Shown here: one piece after another, positions 1 through 7,925 of the stretch
How positions within the stretch are numbered: the first letter of the stretch is position 1
Layout of the letters: every line of letters begins with the position of its first letter
From: Thermoleophilia bacterium
GTDB lineage: Bacteria > Actinomycetota > Thermoleophilia > Miltoncostaeales > Miltoncostaeaceae
Assembly: GCA_009694365.1 (NCBI GenBank)
Contig: SHVE01000002.1
Span: 1 to 64,000 of the forward strand
DNA: 64,000 nt
Direction of reading: 5' to 3'
The notes under the pieces: generated by a model
Told to the model about the DNA's origin: nothing
The model's input: the letters and a program-made list of their open reading frames with translations, nothing else
Database searches by the model: none
Made by a program: the position numbers and the translations under genes

Positions 1-156
1 CGTCGCGCACCCGCCCGGAAGCCGGCCGAGGCGACAGCCGTCGAGGAGACCCCGACCGGCGAGGCCGCCGCGGAGGACGAGAAGCCGAAGCGTCGTCGCA
101 CCCCCGCCCGGAAGCCGGCCGAGGCGACAGCCGTCGAGGAGACCCCGACCGGCGAC
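1..156 (+). repeat. In-frame tandem repeat, 93-bp unit
   Basis: The segment CGG AAG CCG GCC GAG at 16-30 recurs at 109-123, and identity continues through the acidic part to the stop codon (copy 1 to about 60, copy 2 91-156). The spacing is exactly 93 bp, so the frame is kept. Copy 1 is cut by the window edge, so more units may lie upstream. Confidence 0.85.
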
Positions 157-159
157 TAG
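1..159 (+). CDS. C-terminal tail of an unidentified protein with 31-residue charged repeats (partial)
   Basis: The frame is open from the first base to TAG at 157-159; the start lies outside the window. The 52 visible residues are a basic block (KRRRTPARKPAEA) followed by an acidic Thr/Pro block (TAVEETPTGE), present almost twice with a DNA period of 93 bp (31 residues). Basic-acidic low-complexity tails of this type occur on many actinobacterial nucleic-acid-binding proteins, but no catalytic domain is visible, so no function is assigned. A perfect 13-bp hairpin follows immediately. Confidence 0.75.
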   Translation, partial: RRAPARKPAEATAVEETPTGEAAAEDEKPKRRRTPARKPAEATAVEETPTGD

Positions 160-163
160 TGAA

Positions 164-200
164 TCGGAGGGGGAGCCGTCGTGAACAGCTCCCCCTCCGA
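164..200 (+). terminator. Perfect 13-bp stem-loop after the first gene
   Basis: Arms TCGGAGGGGGAGC (164-176) and GCTCCCCCTCCGA (188-200) pair without mismatch around an 11-base loop. No T-run follows. It begins 5 bases after the upstream stop codon, as expected of a terminator. It also explains the apparent GGAGGGG ribosome site before a GTG at 181, which lies in the loop and is probably not the carbonic anhydrase start. Confidence 0.7.
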
Positions 201-258
201 TCGCCCGCTCCGGCCGGGCGTGATCCCCCCGTCACCACCTCACGAAAGGGACCGCACC

Positions 259-813
259 GTGGATCTGATCGATCGCCTCGTCAGTAACGCCCGCCAGTGG
301 AGTACAAACTTCACGGCCGGTGAGTTGGGCGTCACCCCACGTCTTCATCTCGCGGTCGTGGCGTGTCAGGACTCACGGGTCGATCCGCAGAGCCTGCTGG
401 GTCTCGGTCCCGGGGATGCCCACTACATGCGTAACGCTGGCGGTACGGTCACCGACGACATGCTGCGCTCGTTGGTCATCTCGCAGCGCTTCCTCGGAAC
501 GCGCGAGGTCATCCTCATTCACCACACCGACTGCGGAATGCTGCAGTTCCGGGATGACGACCTGCTCGACGATCTCCACGCCGAGACCGGGATGCGTCCC
601 ACGTGGGCAGTGGAGACGTTCGATGACCTTGACGACGACCTGCGGCAGTCCATCCGCCGCATTACCACGAGCCCGTTCGTTCCCTACACGGACAAGGTGC
701 GCGGGTTCGTCTACGAGGTAGAGACCGGACGCCTGCGTGAGGTCATGCCGACGGACGGACGGAACCCGCGCCGGGGGGCCGGGACCGACGGGCCGACCCG
801 CACCACCGAGTGA
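259..813 (+). CDS. Beta-class carbonic anhydrase
   Basis: Zinc enzyme interconverting CO2 and bicarbonate in the cytoplasm. From GTG 259 the protein has 184 residues. The beta-class zinc motif is complete: CQDSR with C36, D38 and R40, then HTDC with H89 and C92. The size fits the small mycobacterial Rv1284-like group. GTG 259 is preceded by GAAAGG at 245-250; a GTG at 181 would add 26 residues but falls inside the hairpin of the preceding gene. The last residues DGPTRTTE and the stop codon are duplicated just downstream. Apparently monocistronic. An alternative is one of the beta-CA homologues that have lost activity, but all ligands are present. Confidence 0.9.
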   Translation: MDLIDRLVSNARQWSTNFTAGELGVTPRLHLAVVACQDSRVDPQSLLGLGPGDAHYMRNAGGTVTDDMLRSLVISQRFLGTREVILIHHTDCGMLQFRDDDLLDDLHAETGMRPTWAVETFDDLDDDLRQSIRRITTSPFVPYTDKVRGFVYEVETGRLREVMPTDGRNPRRGAGTDGPTRTTE

Positions 814-920
814 TCCGGGCGGGCCTCGTCCCTTCCCGTGTCAGGTGGTGCGGACTGACGGGCCGACCCGCACCACCGAGTGATCCGGGTGGGCCTCCAC
901 GTCCATCCCCGTGTCAGGTG
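782..920 (+). repeat. Tandem duplication of the carbonic anhydrase 3-prime end
   Basis: Bases 787-826, which cover the last nine codons including TGA and the start of the untranslated region, recur at 857-896 with 39 of 40 identical (period 70). The similarity continues to a shared GTGTCAGGTG ending at 847 and 920, with a 3-base insertion in copy 2. The second copy is not attached to any open frame of its own. Confidence 0.9.
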
Positions 921-1000
921 ATCGCGGACCGCGCCGCTGACCGACGTCAAATACCCGCCCCGACGCCGACGCATCGCGCACCGACGGGGGCCGGGAGGGG

Positions 1001-1417
1001 TCACGCGGGGCGGACGACCACCTCGACCTCGGTGATCTGTTCCCCCTCGGGTGCCGACCGCTCAAGGCGAAATGCACGGACGACCGGTGCGTCCGGATCC
1101 TGGAGCGACACGATCACGTAGAGGGGGTCGGCGAAGAAGGCGAGCTCCACATCGATACGCGATGGGTACGCCGCGGACCGGGTGTGCGAGTGGTAGATGG
1201 CGAGCAGGTCCTCATCCGCATCCTCGATCCGCTCCATCAGGTCCATCTGCTCGCGTGGGTCCATCACGTACATGAACGGCATGCCCTCGGAGTTGGTCGC
1301 CGGCATCACACGGATGGCGACACCTCCCCTCCCGGCGATAAGACCGCAGCACTCGTTGGGGAACTCATCGCGAGCGTGCGTGACGAGCGCATCCACCAGG
1401 GCCGCCGCGATGATCAC
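1001..1417 (-). CDS. mec: JAMM/MPN metallopeptidase, CysO-cysteine peptidase
   Basis: Zinc peptidase that releases cysteine from the CysO-cysteine adduct. The 138-residue protein has the JAMM signature: E22, then H76-S-H78 with S86 and D89 (HxH-x7-SxxD). The start is GTG 1417, 13 bases after the cysM stop. It is the last gene of a moeZ-cysO-cysM-mec minus-strand operon, the arrangement known for Mycobacterium mec-cysO-cysM. Because CysO here ends in GGQ rather than GG, the peptidase may also trim that residue (inference). Confidence 0.92.
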   Translation of the reverse strand: MIIAAALVDALVTHARDEFPNECCGLIAGRGGVAIRVMPATNSEGMPFMYVMDPREQMDLMERIEDADEDLLAIYHSHTRSAAYPSRIDVELAFFADPLYVIVSLQDPDAPVVRAFRLERSAPEGEQITEVEVVVRPA

Positions 1418-1430
1418 CGGGGAACCCGAG

Positions 1431-2396
1431 CTACCAGAAGATCCCGCGGTCGAGGGTCTCCTCGACCGCCGCGAGCTCTCCGGTCCAGATCCCAGCCGAC
1501 AGGTACTTCCAGCCCCCGTCGCACACGATTCCTACGATCGTTCCGCTCTGCATCTGGGACGCCACGCGGGCACAGGTGTGGAAAACGGCGCCACTCGACA
1601 CCCCGGCGAAGATGCCGAAGTCGGATGCCAGTCGCCGGGTCATAAGGATGGCGTCCATGTTCTCGACGAGCAACTTTCGGTCGAGTCGGGAGAGGTCGAG
1701 GATCGGTGGGATGAATCCGTCATCGAGGCTCCGAAGCCCGGACACCGGGTCACCTTGGAGTGGCTCGCAGGCGACAATCTGGATGTCGGCGCGGTGTTCC
1801 TTGAGGCGGCGTGAACACCCCATGAGCGTGCCACCCGTTCCGAGCCCGGCGACGAACACGTCGATCTCGGGACAGTCGCGCACGATCTCGGCGGCGGTTC
1901 CCTCGTAATGGGCACGGGGATTAGCCGGGTTCCCGTATTGGAACAGCATCGGGATTCCGTTCTGCTCCGACAGCCGGGTGGCCATCGCCACCGCCCCGTT
2001 GGAACCGGTCTCGCCGGGCGACTCCACGATTTCGGCCCCGTAGATCCGGAGGAGGCTCCGGCGCTCTTCGGTCACGTTGTCGGGCATGACCGCCACCAGT
2101 TTGTACCCGCGCACCCGGGCGATCATGGCCAGCGAGATGCCGGTGTTGCCGGATGTCGGCTCCATTATCGTGTCGCCGGGCGTGATCACCCCCCTCGCCT
2201 CGGCGTCGTCGATGAGCGACCTCGCCGTACGGTCCTTGATGGACCCCGTGGGGTTGTGACTCTCCATTTTGGCGAGGATGCGCACGCCCGGGGTGGGTGA
2301 GAGACCCGACACGTCGATGAGCGGTGTCTCACCGATGGTGGCCACGATATCCTCCGAGACCGCGAGAGGCGGAGCCTCGAGGCCCGAGCGCGTCAC
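1431..2396 (-). CDS. cysM: CysO-dependent cysteine synthase (PLP enzyme)
   Basis: Fold-type II PLP enzyme of 321 residues that joins O-phosphoserine and CysO-thiocarboxylate to give a CysO-cysteine adduct. PLP lysine K54 lies in NPTGSIKDR, and the phosphate loop is SGNTG at 82-86. Start GTG 2396 shares its G with the TAG of cysO (TAGTG), showing translational coupling. The neighbours (CysO, activator and JAMM peptidase) argue for CysM rather than sulfide-using CysK; substrate preference is inferred from context. Confidence 0.93.
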   Translation of the reverse strand: MTRSGLEAPPLAVSEDIVATIGETPLIDVSGLSPTPGVRILAKMESHNPTGSIKDRTARSLIDDAEARGVITPGDTIMEPTSGNTGISLAMIARVRGYKLVAVMPDNVTEERRSLLRIYGAEIVESPGETGSNGAVAMATRLSEQNGIPMLFQYGNPANPRAHYEGTAAEIVRDCPEIDVFVAGLGTGGTLMGCSRRLKEHRADIQIVACEPLQGDPVSGLRSLDDGFIPPILDLSRLDRKLLVENMDAILMTRRLASDFGIFAGVSSGAVFHTCARVASQMQSGTIVGIVCDGGWKYLSAGIWTGELAAVEETLDRGIFW

Positions 2397-2671
2397 TACT
2401 GACCGCCCGCCATAGCCGGGAGGATCATCACCGTGTCGCCCGCGGCAACCGCCGTCTCGGTCCAGTCCAGGAGCCGTACGTCCTCGTCGTTGACGTACAC
2501 GTTCACGTATTTGTGCACCGTGCCGTCGGGCGTGAGGATCTGCTGCCCGATGGCCGGGTGGAGATCGCACAGGTTGGTGAGCACCTCGGCGACCGTGGCG
2601 CCATCCACCTCGATCGTGCGCTCACCCCGTGCGGCCGTACGCAGAACCGGCGGGATCTTGACGGTGCTCAC
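2396..2671 (-). CDS. cysO: CysO/MoaD-type ubiquitin-like sulfur carrier
   Basis: A 91-residue beta-grasp protein carrying sulfur as a C-terminal thiocarboxylate. The middle segment VNVYVNDEDVR and the ending ILPAMAGG match mycobacterial CysO closely. One extra residue, Gln, follows the diglycine, so the carrier probably needs trimming before adenylation. GTG 2671 overlaps the TGA of moeZ by four bases (GTGA). MoaD of molybdopterin synthesis is the alternative, but the cysM and mec neighbours favour CysO. Confidence 0.92.
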   Translation of the reverse strand: MSTVKIPPVLRTAARGERTIEVDGATVAEVLTNLCDLHPAIGQQILTPDGTVHKYVNVYVNDEDVRLLDWTETAVAAGDTVMILPAMAGGQ

Positions 2672-3852
2672 GCCGATGCTCCGGCGTGAGATCCCACGCC
2701 CGCGCACCACGACTCGTAATCGCGCAACTGCAGGTCGGCGTTCGGACCGCACGACGGGCAGTCGGGATCGCGGCGAACCGTGAGTTCGGTGAACGTCATA
2801 CCCAGTGCGTCGTAGACGAGCAGGCGACCCGACAGCGTGTCGCCGATGCCCAGCAGAACCTTGATGGCCTCGGTGGCCTGGATGTTGCCCATCACCCCAC
2901 AGAGCACGCCGAGCACACCGGCCTCCCCGCACGAGGGGGCAAGGTCCGGGGGCGGAGGCTCCGGGAACAGGCACCGATAGCACGGGCCGTCGTAGGGGGT
3001 GAACACCGACGCGTGGCCCTCAAAGCGCAGGATGCTCGCGTGCACCAGTGGGGTCCGGGTGATGAGGCTGGCATCGGCGAGGAGGTACCGAGTGGGGAAG
3101 TTGTCGGCGCCGTCCACGATGACGTCGTACTCCGAGACGAGGTCGAGCACGTTGTCGCGGTTGATGCGGAACGGGTACACGTTCACATCTACCTCGGGGT
3201 TGAGCTGCCGGATGGCCTCCTTGGCGCTCACCCCCTTGTTCACCCCCACGCGATCGGTGGTGTGGATGATCTGCCGCTGCAGGTTGCTCTCGTCCACGAC
3301 GTCGTCATCCACCAGCCCGATGGTGCCCACGCCGGCCGCCGCCAAATAGAAGGCGGCGGGGGAACCGAGCCCACCGGCACCGATGAGGAGCGCCTTGCTC
3401 TCAAGGAGTTGGAGCTGACCCTCCTCCCCCACCTCGGGGATGAGCACGTGGCGCGAGTAGCGCGAGCGCTGGGCCGAGGTGAGGATGCGCGGCATCTCAA
3501 CCGGGTGGTTGTTCTGCTTCCACCGCGCGAAGCCGCCGGCGAGGCTGGTGACATTGGTGAAGCCCATCTCGTACAGCGTGTGCGCCGCGAGAAGTGAGCG
3601 CTGCCCACTGGCGCACGTCATCACGATCTCCCGACCGGTGTCGGATGCCACACCCGCGATCCGGCTCTCAAGGAATCCACGTGGCACGTGCACGGCACCC
3701 GGAAGGTGGCCTTGATCCCACTCCGCGCTCTCGCGGACGTCAATGATGAGGGGACCGTCCCCCGCCTCCACGCGAGGAGCGACATCCGCGGGCTCGACCT
3801 CGGTGACGACCACTCGTGCGCGTGCGAGCAGATCCTGATAGCTCGGGGACAT
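2668..3852 (-). CDS. moeZ: Rhodanese-ThiF sulfur-carrier adenylyltransferase (MoeZ/MoeB-like)
   Basis: Activates the CysO C-terminus as an acyl-adenylate and transfers sulfur to it. The 394-residue protein has an N-terminal rhodanese domain (about 14-118, active-site C80 in TCASGQRS) and a ThiF/E1-like domain (about 125-380; GAGGLGS at 158-164; zinc CYRC and CPSC pairs). This order is the reverse of mycobacterial MoeZ, where ThiF comes first. ATG 3852 is preceded by GAGGTGAGG. First gene of the cysteine operon. It may also serve MoaD and molybdopterin synthesis, as MoeZ does elsewhere. Confidence 0.92.
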   Translation of the reverse strand: MSPSYQDLLARARVVVTEVEPADVAPRVEAGDGPLIIDVRESAEWDQGHLPGAVHVPRGFLESRIAGVASDTGREIVMTCASGQRSLLAAHTLYEMGFTNVTSLAGGFARWKQNNHPVEMPRILTSAQRSRYSRHVLIPEVGEEGQLQLLESKALLIGAGGLGSPAAFYLAAAGVGTIGLVDDDVVDESNLQRQIIHTTDRVGVNKGVSAKEAIRQLNPEVDVNVYPFRINRDNVLDLVSEYDVIVDGADNFPTRYLLADASLITRTPLVHASILRFEGHASVFTPYDGPCYRCLFPEPPPPDLAPSCGEAGVLGVLCGVMGNIQATEAIKVLLGIGDTLSGRLLVYDALGMTFTELTVRRDPDCPSCGPNADLQLRDYESWCAGVGSHAGASA

Positions 3853-3896
3853 CGGGTTCCTCACCTCGGTCTCGTTTCCCGGTAAATCCGATGGGA

Positions 3897-3902
3897 ATAG
3901 TA
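3897..3902 (-). promoter_or_regulatory. -10 box of the moeZ-cysO-cysM-mec operon
   Basis: TACTAT on the minus strand (3902 to 3897), 44 bases before ATG 3852. Predicted start near 3890 gives a leader of about 38 bases with a Shine-Dalgarno site. No clear -35. Confidence 0.5.
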
Positions 3903-3999
3903 GCAATTCACTCACGGAGCCCATTCCGCGTAAGGTCGGGGTTCGGGGAGACGCGTGGCGACCAGAGCGAGAGCCCCGTCCCGATGGAGCGAGGTACGG

Positions 4000-4290
4000 A
4001 TGCCGGAGCTGATCCCGAAGAGTGAGTTCGTCAACCTCGACGCCCGCGTGCGCTGCCCCACGCCCGACTGCCTCGGTGACCTCGTGCTGTTCCCCACCGG
4101 CGCGGTGGATCGGGACGGAATCCCCGAGTTCACCAATTCCACGCTGTGCCCGCTGTGCATGACCGGATACGACCTCGAGCCCGACATCACCGATCGCGAT
4201 CTCTACCTGCGGGTGTCATGGATCCGAGCGAACCCGGGGGAACGAGTCCCCGACGTGGTGACGCCTCCGGCCGGGGACGAGGGGACCTGA
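4000..4290 (+). CDS. Small protein with paired-cysteine (zinc-ribbon-like) motif
   Basis: 96 residues from ATG 4000, preceded by GAGG; a GTG at 3955 with GGGGAG upstream and a TAAGGT box at 3931 is an alternative that adds 15 residues. Cysteines occur as CPTPDC near residue 20 and CPLC near 50, a spacing typical of zinc ribbons, with an acidic C-terminus. I do not recognise the family. It starts the long plus-strand run and its stop overlaps the presumed rarA start, suggesting co-translation. Confidence 0.7.
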   Translation: MPELIPKSEFVNLDARVRCPTPDCLGDLVLFPTGAVDRDGIPEFTNSTLCPLCMTGYDLEPDITDRDLYLRVSWIRANPGERVPDVVTPPAGDEGT

Positions 4291-5654
4291 GCACCGAGCC
4301 CGACCTGTTCGGCGACGCCGTGGAAATGGGCCTCTCGGGGTCGCGACCGCTGGCCGCCCGAATGCGTCCCCGATCCCTCGACGAGGTGATCGGCCACGAG
4401 GACCTGCTCGGACCCGACGGATTCCTCCGCCACGTGATCCAGGAGGACCGGGTGCCCTCGCTGATCCTCTTCGGCCCACCCGGCAGCGGCAAGACCACCC
4501 TCGCGCGGGTCGTGGCCGGCAGCACCCGTGCGGTGTTCGAAGAACTCTCGGCAACATCCGCAGGGCTGGCCGACGTGCGGGCGGTCATCTCACGCGCCCG
4601 CGACCGCCTCGCGGCGGGCGGACGCACCGTGCTGTTCATCGACGAGATCCACCGCTTCACGAAGTCGCAGCAGGACGCCCTGCTGCCCGCCGTGGAAGAG
4701 GGGATCGTGGTGCTCATCGGCGCCACGACCGAGAACCCCTACTACGAGGTGAACGCCGCACTGGTGTCACGCATGCGCGTGCTCGCCATCGGGTCGTTGG
4801 GGTCCCACGAGATCGCCGACCTCGTGGACCGGGCCATCACGGACCCGCGTGGGCTGGCAGGCGAGGTGGGTGTGGCCCCCGAGGCGCGTGCGGCGATCAC
4901 CCGAATGGCGGGCGGCGACGCGCGCTACGCCCTCAACCTGCTCGAGGCCTCGGCGGCGCTCGCGGAGGACTCCCCGGTGACACCTGAGATCGTGGAGCGC
5001 GCCGCGGGCGGGCGGGCCGTGGTGTACGACAAGGATGGGGACACCCACTACAACGTCATCTCGGCGTTCATCAAGTCGCTCCGTGGCAGCGACCCCGACG
5101 CGGCCCTCTACTGGATGGCCGTCATGCTTCAGGGGGGTGAGGACCCCAAGTACGTGGCGCGTCGGATGATCGTTGCGGCCAGCGAGGACATCGGCAACGC
5201 CGACCCGCGCGCGCTCGACGTGGCCATCGCGGCCGCGCGGGCAGTGGAGTTCGTCGGGATGCCCGAGGCCCGGATCAACTTGGCCCAGGCAGCGACCTAT
5301 CTGGCCCTCGCCCCCAAGAGCGATGCGGCGTACCGGGGCATCGACGCTGCGATGGCGCGCGTGGCGGAGGAGGGCGCACGGGTCCCCCCGCTCGCCTTGC
5401 GCGATGCCAGTCGGCGAAACGCACGCAACCTCGGTCACGGCACCGGATACATCAACCCTCACGGCGTTCCGGGGCGAGTGACCGGCCAGTCGTACCTGCC
5501 CGAGGGAATGGAAGACGTTCGGTTCTACGAGCCCGGTGGGGTGGGTCCGGAAGGGGACCTCGCCGCTCGTCTCGCGGCGCTCCGAATGCGTGCGCGGAGC
5601 GCGGCGGTGTCTGACACCATGCCGCCGTCAACAGGCGAGGGAGACCACGGATGA
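4287..5654 (+). CDS. rarA: Replication-associated recombination protein A (RarA/MgsA) AAA ATPase
   Basis: Clamp-loader-like ATPase acting at stalled replication forks. Walker A GPPGSGKT lies near residues 63-70, Walker B LFIDEIHRF near 115-122, followed by the sensor GATTENP and the RarA C-terminal tetramerisation region (DPKYVARRMIVAASEDIGNA). The family N-terminus DLFGD...PLAARMRPRSLDEVIG begins before any ATG, GTG or TTG outside the upstream gene, so I place the start at CTG 4287, which overlaps the preceding stop as CTGA. Alternatives are ATG 4218 (73-base overlap) or GTG 4320 (loses DLFGD). Confidence 0.9.
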   Translation: MSTEPDLFGDAVEMGLSGSRPLAARMRPRSLDEVIGHEDLLGPDGFLRHVIQEDRVPSLILFGPPGSGKTTLARVVAGSTRAVFEELSATSAGLADVRAVISRARDRLAAGGRTVLFIDEIHRFTKSQQDALLPAVEEGIVVLIGATTENPYYEVNAALVSRMRVLAIGSLGSHEIADLVDRAITDPRGLAGEVGVAPEARAAITRMAGGDARYALNLLEASAALAEDSPVTPEIVERAAGGRAVVYDKDGDTHYNVISAFIKSLRGSDPDAALYWMAVMLQGGEDPKYVARRMIVAASEDIGNADPRALDVAIAAARAVEFVGMPEARINLAQAATYLALAPKSDAAYRGIDAAMARVAEEGARVPPLALRDASRRNARNLGHGTGYINPHGVPGRVTGQSYLPEGMEDVRFYEPGGVGPEGDLAARLAALRMRARSAAVSDTMPPSTGEGDHG

Positions 5655-6322
5655 GCGTCAAGGTGCAGATCGGGCCGATGTCGGACGGCGACGTCCGGAG
5701 GCTCGTCCGATACATGGAGGCCGCGTCATCCGGAGAGCGAGCGCAGGGCAAAGCCGATGACCCGCTCCGCACGACCGCCGAAATCCTTCGCCGACACGGC
5801 GGCGCCGCAACCAGCGACGCGGGCTTCACGGTCACCCTCCCCGATGATGACGACGACACCATTCTCGCGTTGCGCGAATCGCTCATCCGCGAAGGAATCG
5901 CCCACCGTCTGGAGCAGTCTCTCGAGGTCGGTGGCCTCACCGAAGAGGTCATTTGGCACACCCATGGCGACCACGACCACGAACACGCGGTAATCCGCAC
6001 GCGACGTGGTGAGGTGGCACTGCTTGCCCCCGCCTGGGGGGAGATGGCCGTCATCTCATCGGACACCGAGATCCGCGAGCGCCTGAACGACTACTTCTTC
6101 GCCGACGGAAATGGCCACGAGATGAGCGGCATCCCGGACGACCTCGACGACGAGGTTTCCGAGGAGGAGCGCCTCGTCGAGGGAATCCCCGTGTTGCTGG
6201 GTGACGAGTGGGCCATGGTCGCTCGCTACCACGGTGACCTCGAACTCCGGGGTCGCCTGAACGACCTCTTCGCGGGCCGACGCGAGCTCGGCGGGTCGGA
6301 CGACGCGGACGACATCGCCTGA
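5651..6322 (+). CDS. Unknown acidic protein with an internal duplicated segment and His cluster
   Basis: 223 residues; ATG overlaps the rarA TGA (ATGA), so it is translationally coupled. Not recognised. Two related segments at about 121-151 and 178-208 share the pattern LL-x-W-x-M followed by L-x-x-R-L-N-D-x-F, indicating an internal duplication. A histidine-rich stretch HTHGDHDHEH at 103-112 and an Asp run at 65-69 could bind metal. No signal peptide or membrane segment is visible. It lies between rarA and thyX. Confidence 0.8.
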   Translation: MSVKVQIGPMSDGDVRRLVRYMEAASSGERAQGKADDPLRTTAEILRRHGGAATSDAGFTVTLPDDDDDTILALRESLIREGIAHRLEQSLEVGGLTEEVIWHTHGDHDHEHAVIRTRRGEVALLAPAWGEMAVISSDTEIRERLNDYFFADGNGHEMSGIPDDLDDEVSEEERLVEGIPVLLGDEWAMVARYHGDLELRGRLNDLFAGRRELGGSDDADDIA

Positions 6323-6326
6323 CCCC

Positions 6327-7925
6327 ATGGGTGCCGCCGAGGACCTGACCCCGGAGGAGCGCGTACGCGTCAGCGCGTACGTCACCGATCCGGTGGGCCC
6401 GGTGTTCGCACTCGTCGGCCTTCCGGAAGCCGTCAAGGGTGCGCTGTTCGCCCGGTACTCGCGCAGCGCGAACTCGCTGCGGCGCATCCTCCTCGATGAG
6501 TTCCTCCCCGACGGCGGGACGGGCGGGGCGGGACCGGTATCCGAGGTGGGCGCCGAGCGGGCGCGTGATCTCTTCCAACGTGTGCTCGCCGAGTATGGGG
6601 ACGACTCCGTGGCACAACTCGGGGGGGCCCACGTCGCGATCGAGGGCGCGAGCAACGTGCTCACCAAGGTCGTCGAGTGGGGACGCCTCGCCTCGTACCT
6701 TGAGCAGTCCACCCGGTACGTGCCCATGACCGCCCGGGTGAACGGGCGCTTCACATACGTCCGCCCGGCCGGCATCGCCGCCCACCCCGAGCTGCTCGCC
6801 CGCTACGAGGCGGTGCTCGACGATGCCTTCGCCACGTACACCCGCTTGTTCGCGGCCGTGCTCGACCACCTAGTGGCCAGCGACGACTCGGCGACCGACG
6901 ACGACGCCGGGCGGCGTGCGCAGCGTGCACGGGCGCTCGATGCCGTGCGTGGTCTGCTCCCCGCCGCGACCGCCGCCAACATCGGTGTTTACGCCAGCGG
7001 CCAAGCGTGGGAGTCGCTGATCATCCGCCTGCGTGCGCATCCCCTGGCCGAGGCGCGCGACGTGGGGGACCAGGTGCTGGAGGCCCTCCGGCACGTGATC
7101 CCCGACTTCCTGACCCGGGTCGACCGCGCCGACCGCGGTGAACGGCACGGGGCGTACCGCCGCAGGGCGGATGAGCGGGCTGCCCAGATGGCGGCCGCCC
7201 TCGGGCCGGCCCCCGCCGTGCCCCTCCACAGCGGAGTGCACCTGCTCGACCACGACCCGGACGGCGAGGCACGGGTTCTGGCCCACGCCCTGTGGCCGTC
7301 CTCGGGTATGCCGATGGCCGAGGTACGCGCACGGGTGGACGCCATGACCACCGCCGAGGTGCGCACCCTGATCGCGCGATGGGCGGATGGTCGGGCCGAC
7401 CGCCGTGAGCGCCCGGGGCGTGCACTCGAGGCGACGTCGTACCTCTTCGAAATCACCTGCGACTACGGCGCCTACCGCGACCTGCAGCGTCACCGCATGC
7501 TCACTCTGGAGACCCAGCCCCTCGGTGTCGATCTGGGATGGGAGAGGTCACCCGACGTGGAGGCGGCGGGCCTCTCCGACGAGTTCGTGCGGGTGACCGA
7601 GGCCTCCGCGGCACTGTGGGCCGATGTGCACGCGGTCGTACCCGACGAAGCGCCCTACGCGGTCACCATGGCGCATCGCATTCGCTTCACCATGCGAATG
7701 AACGCCCGCGAGGCCATGCATCTGATCGAACTGCGCAGCCAGCCACAAGGACATGCCGCGTACCGACGCGTGGCCCAGGACATGCGGGTGGCCATACGCG
7801 ACGATGCCGGTCACAAGGCGATCGCCGACCTCATGTCGTTCACCGACACGTCCGGTGAGGGAGGCCGACTGGCGCAGGAGCGACGGAACGAGGCCCGGTA
7901 CGCGCCGGAGGGCGTGGATTCCTGA
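6327..7925 (+). CDS. thyX: Tandem-domain FAD-dependent thymidylate synthase (ThyX family)
   Basis: Makes dTMP from dUMP with methylenetetrahydrofolate and FAD. At 532 residues it is about twice a normal ThyX and contains two ThyX-like domains, as in the long chlamydial type. The signature RHR-x7-S is split between them: the N-half has WGRLASYLEQSTRY (RHR lost; E, S and RY kept) and the C-half has QRHRMLTLETQ (RHR kept; the serine is Thr). A composite active site is likely. Begins four bases after the preceding stop; its own TGA overlaps the next ATG. Confidence 0.85.
   Translation: MGAAEDLTPEERVRVSAYVTDPVGPVFALVGLPEAVKGALFARYSRSANSLRRILLDEFLPDGGTGGAGPVSEVGAERARDLFQRVLAEYGDDSVAQLGGAHVAIEGASNVLTKVVEWGRLASYLEQSTRYVPMTARVNGRFTYVRPAGIAAHPELLARYEAVLDDAFATYTRLFAAVLDHLVASDDSATDDDAGRRAQRARALDAVRGLLPAATAANIGVYASGQAWESLIIRLRAHPLAEARDVGDQVLEALRHVIPDFLTRVDRADRGERHGAYRRRADERAAQMAAALGPAPAVPLHSGVHLLDHDPDGEARVLAHALWPSSGMPMAEVRARVDAMTTAEVRTLIARWADGRADRRERPGRALEATSYLFEITCDYGAYRDLQRHRMLTLETQPLGVDLGWERSPDVEAAGLSDEFVRVTEASAALWADVHAVVPDEAPYAVTMAHRIRFTMRMNAREAMHLIELRSQPQGHAAYRRVAQDMRVAIRDDAGHKAIADLMSFTDTSGEGGRLAQERRNEARYAPEGVDS

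Noticed and set aside
181-258. Carbonic anhydrase start at GTG 181 with a strong GGAGGGG upstream
   Set aside because: The purine run and the GTG form the arm and loop of a perfect hairpin ending the previous gene; GTG 259 has its own GAAAGG and gives a normal-length enzyme.
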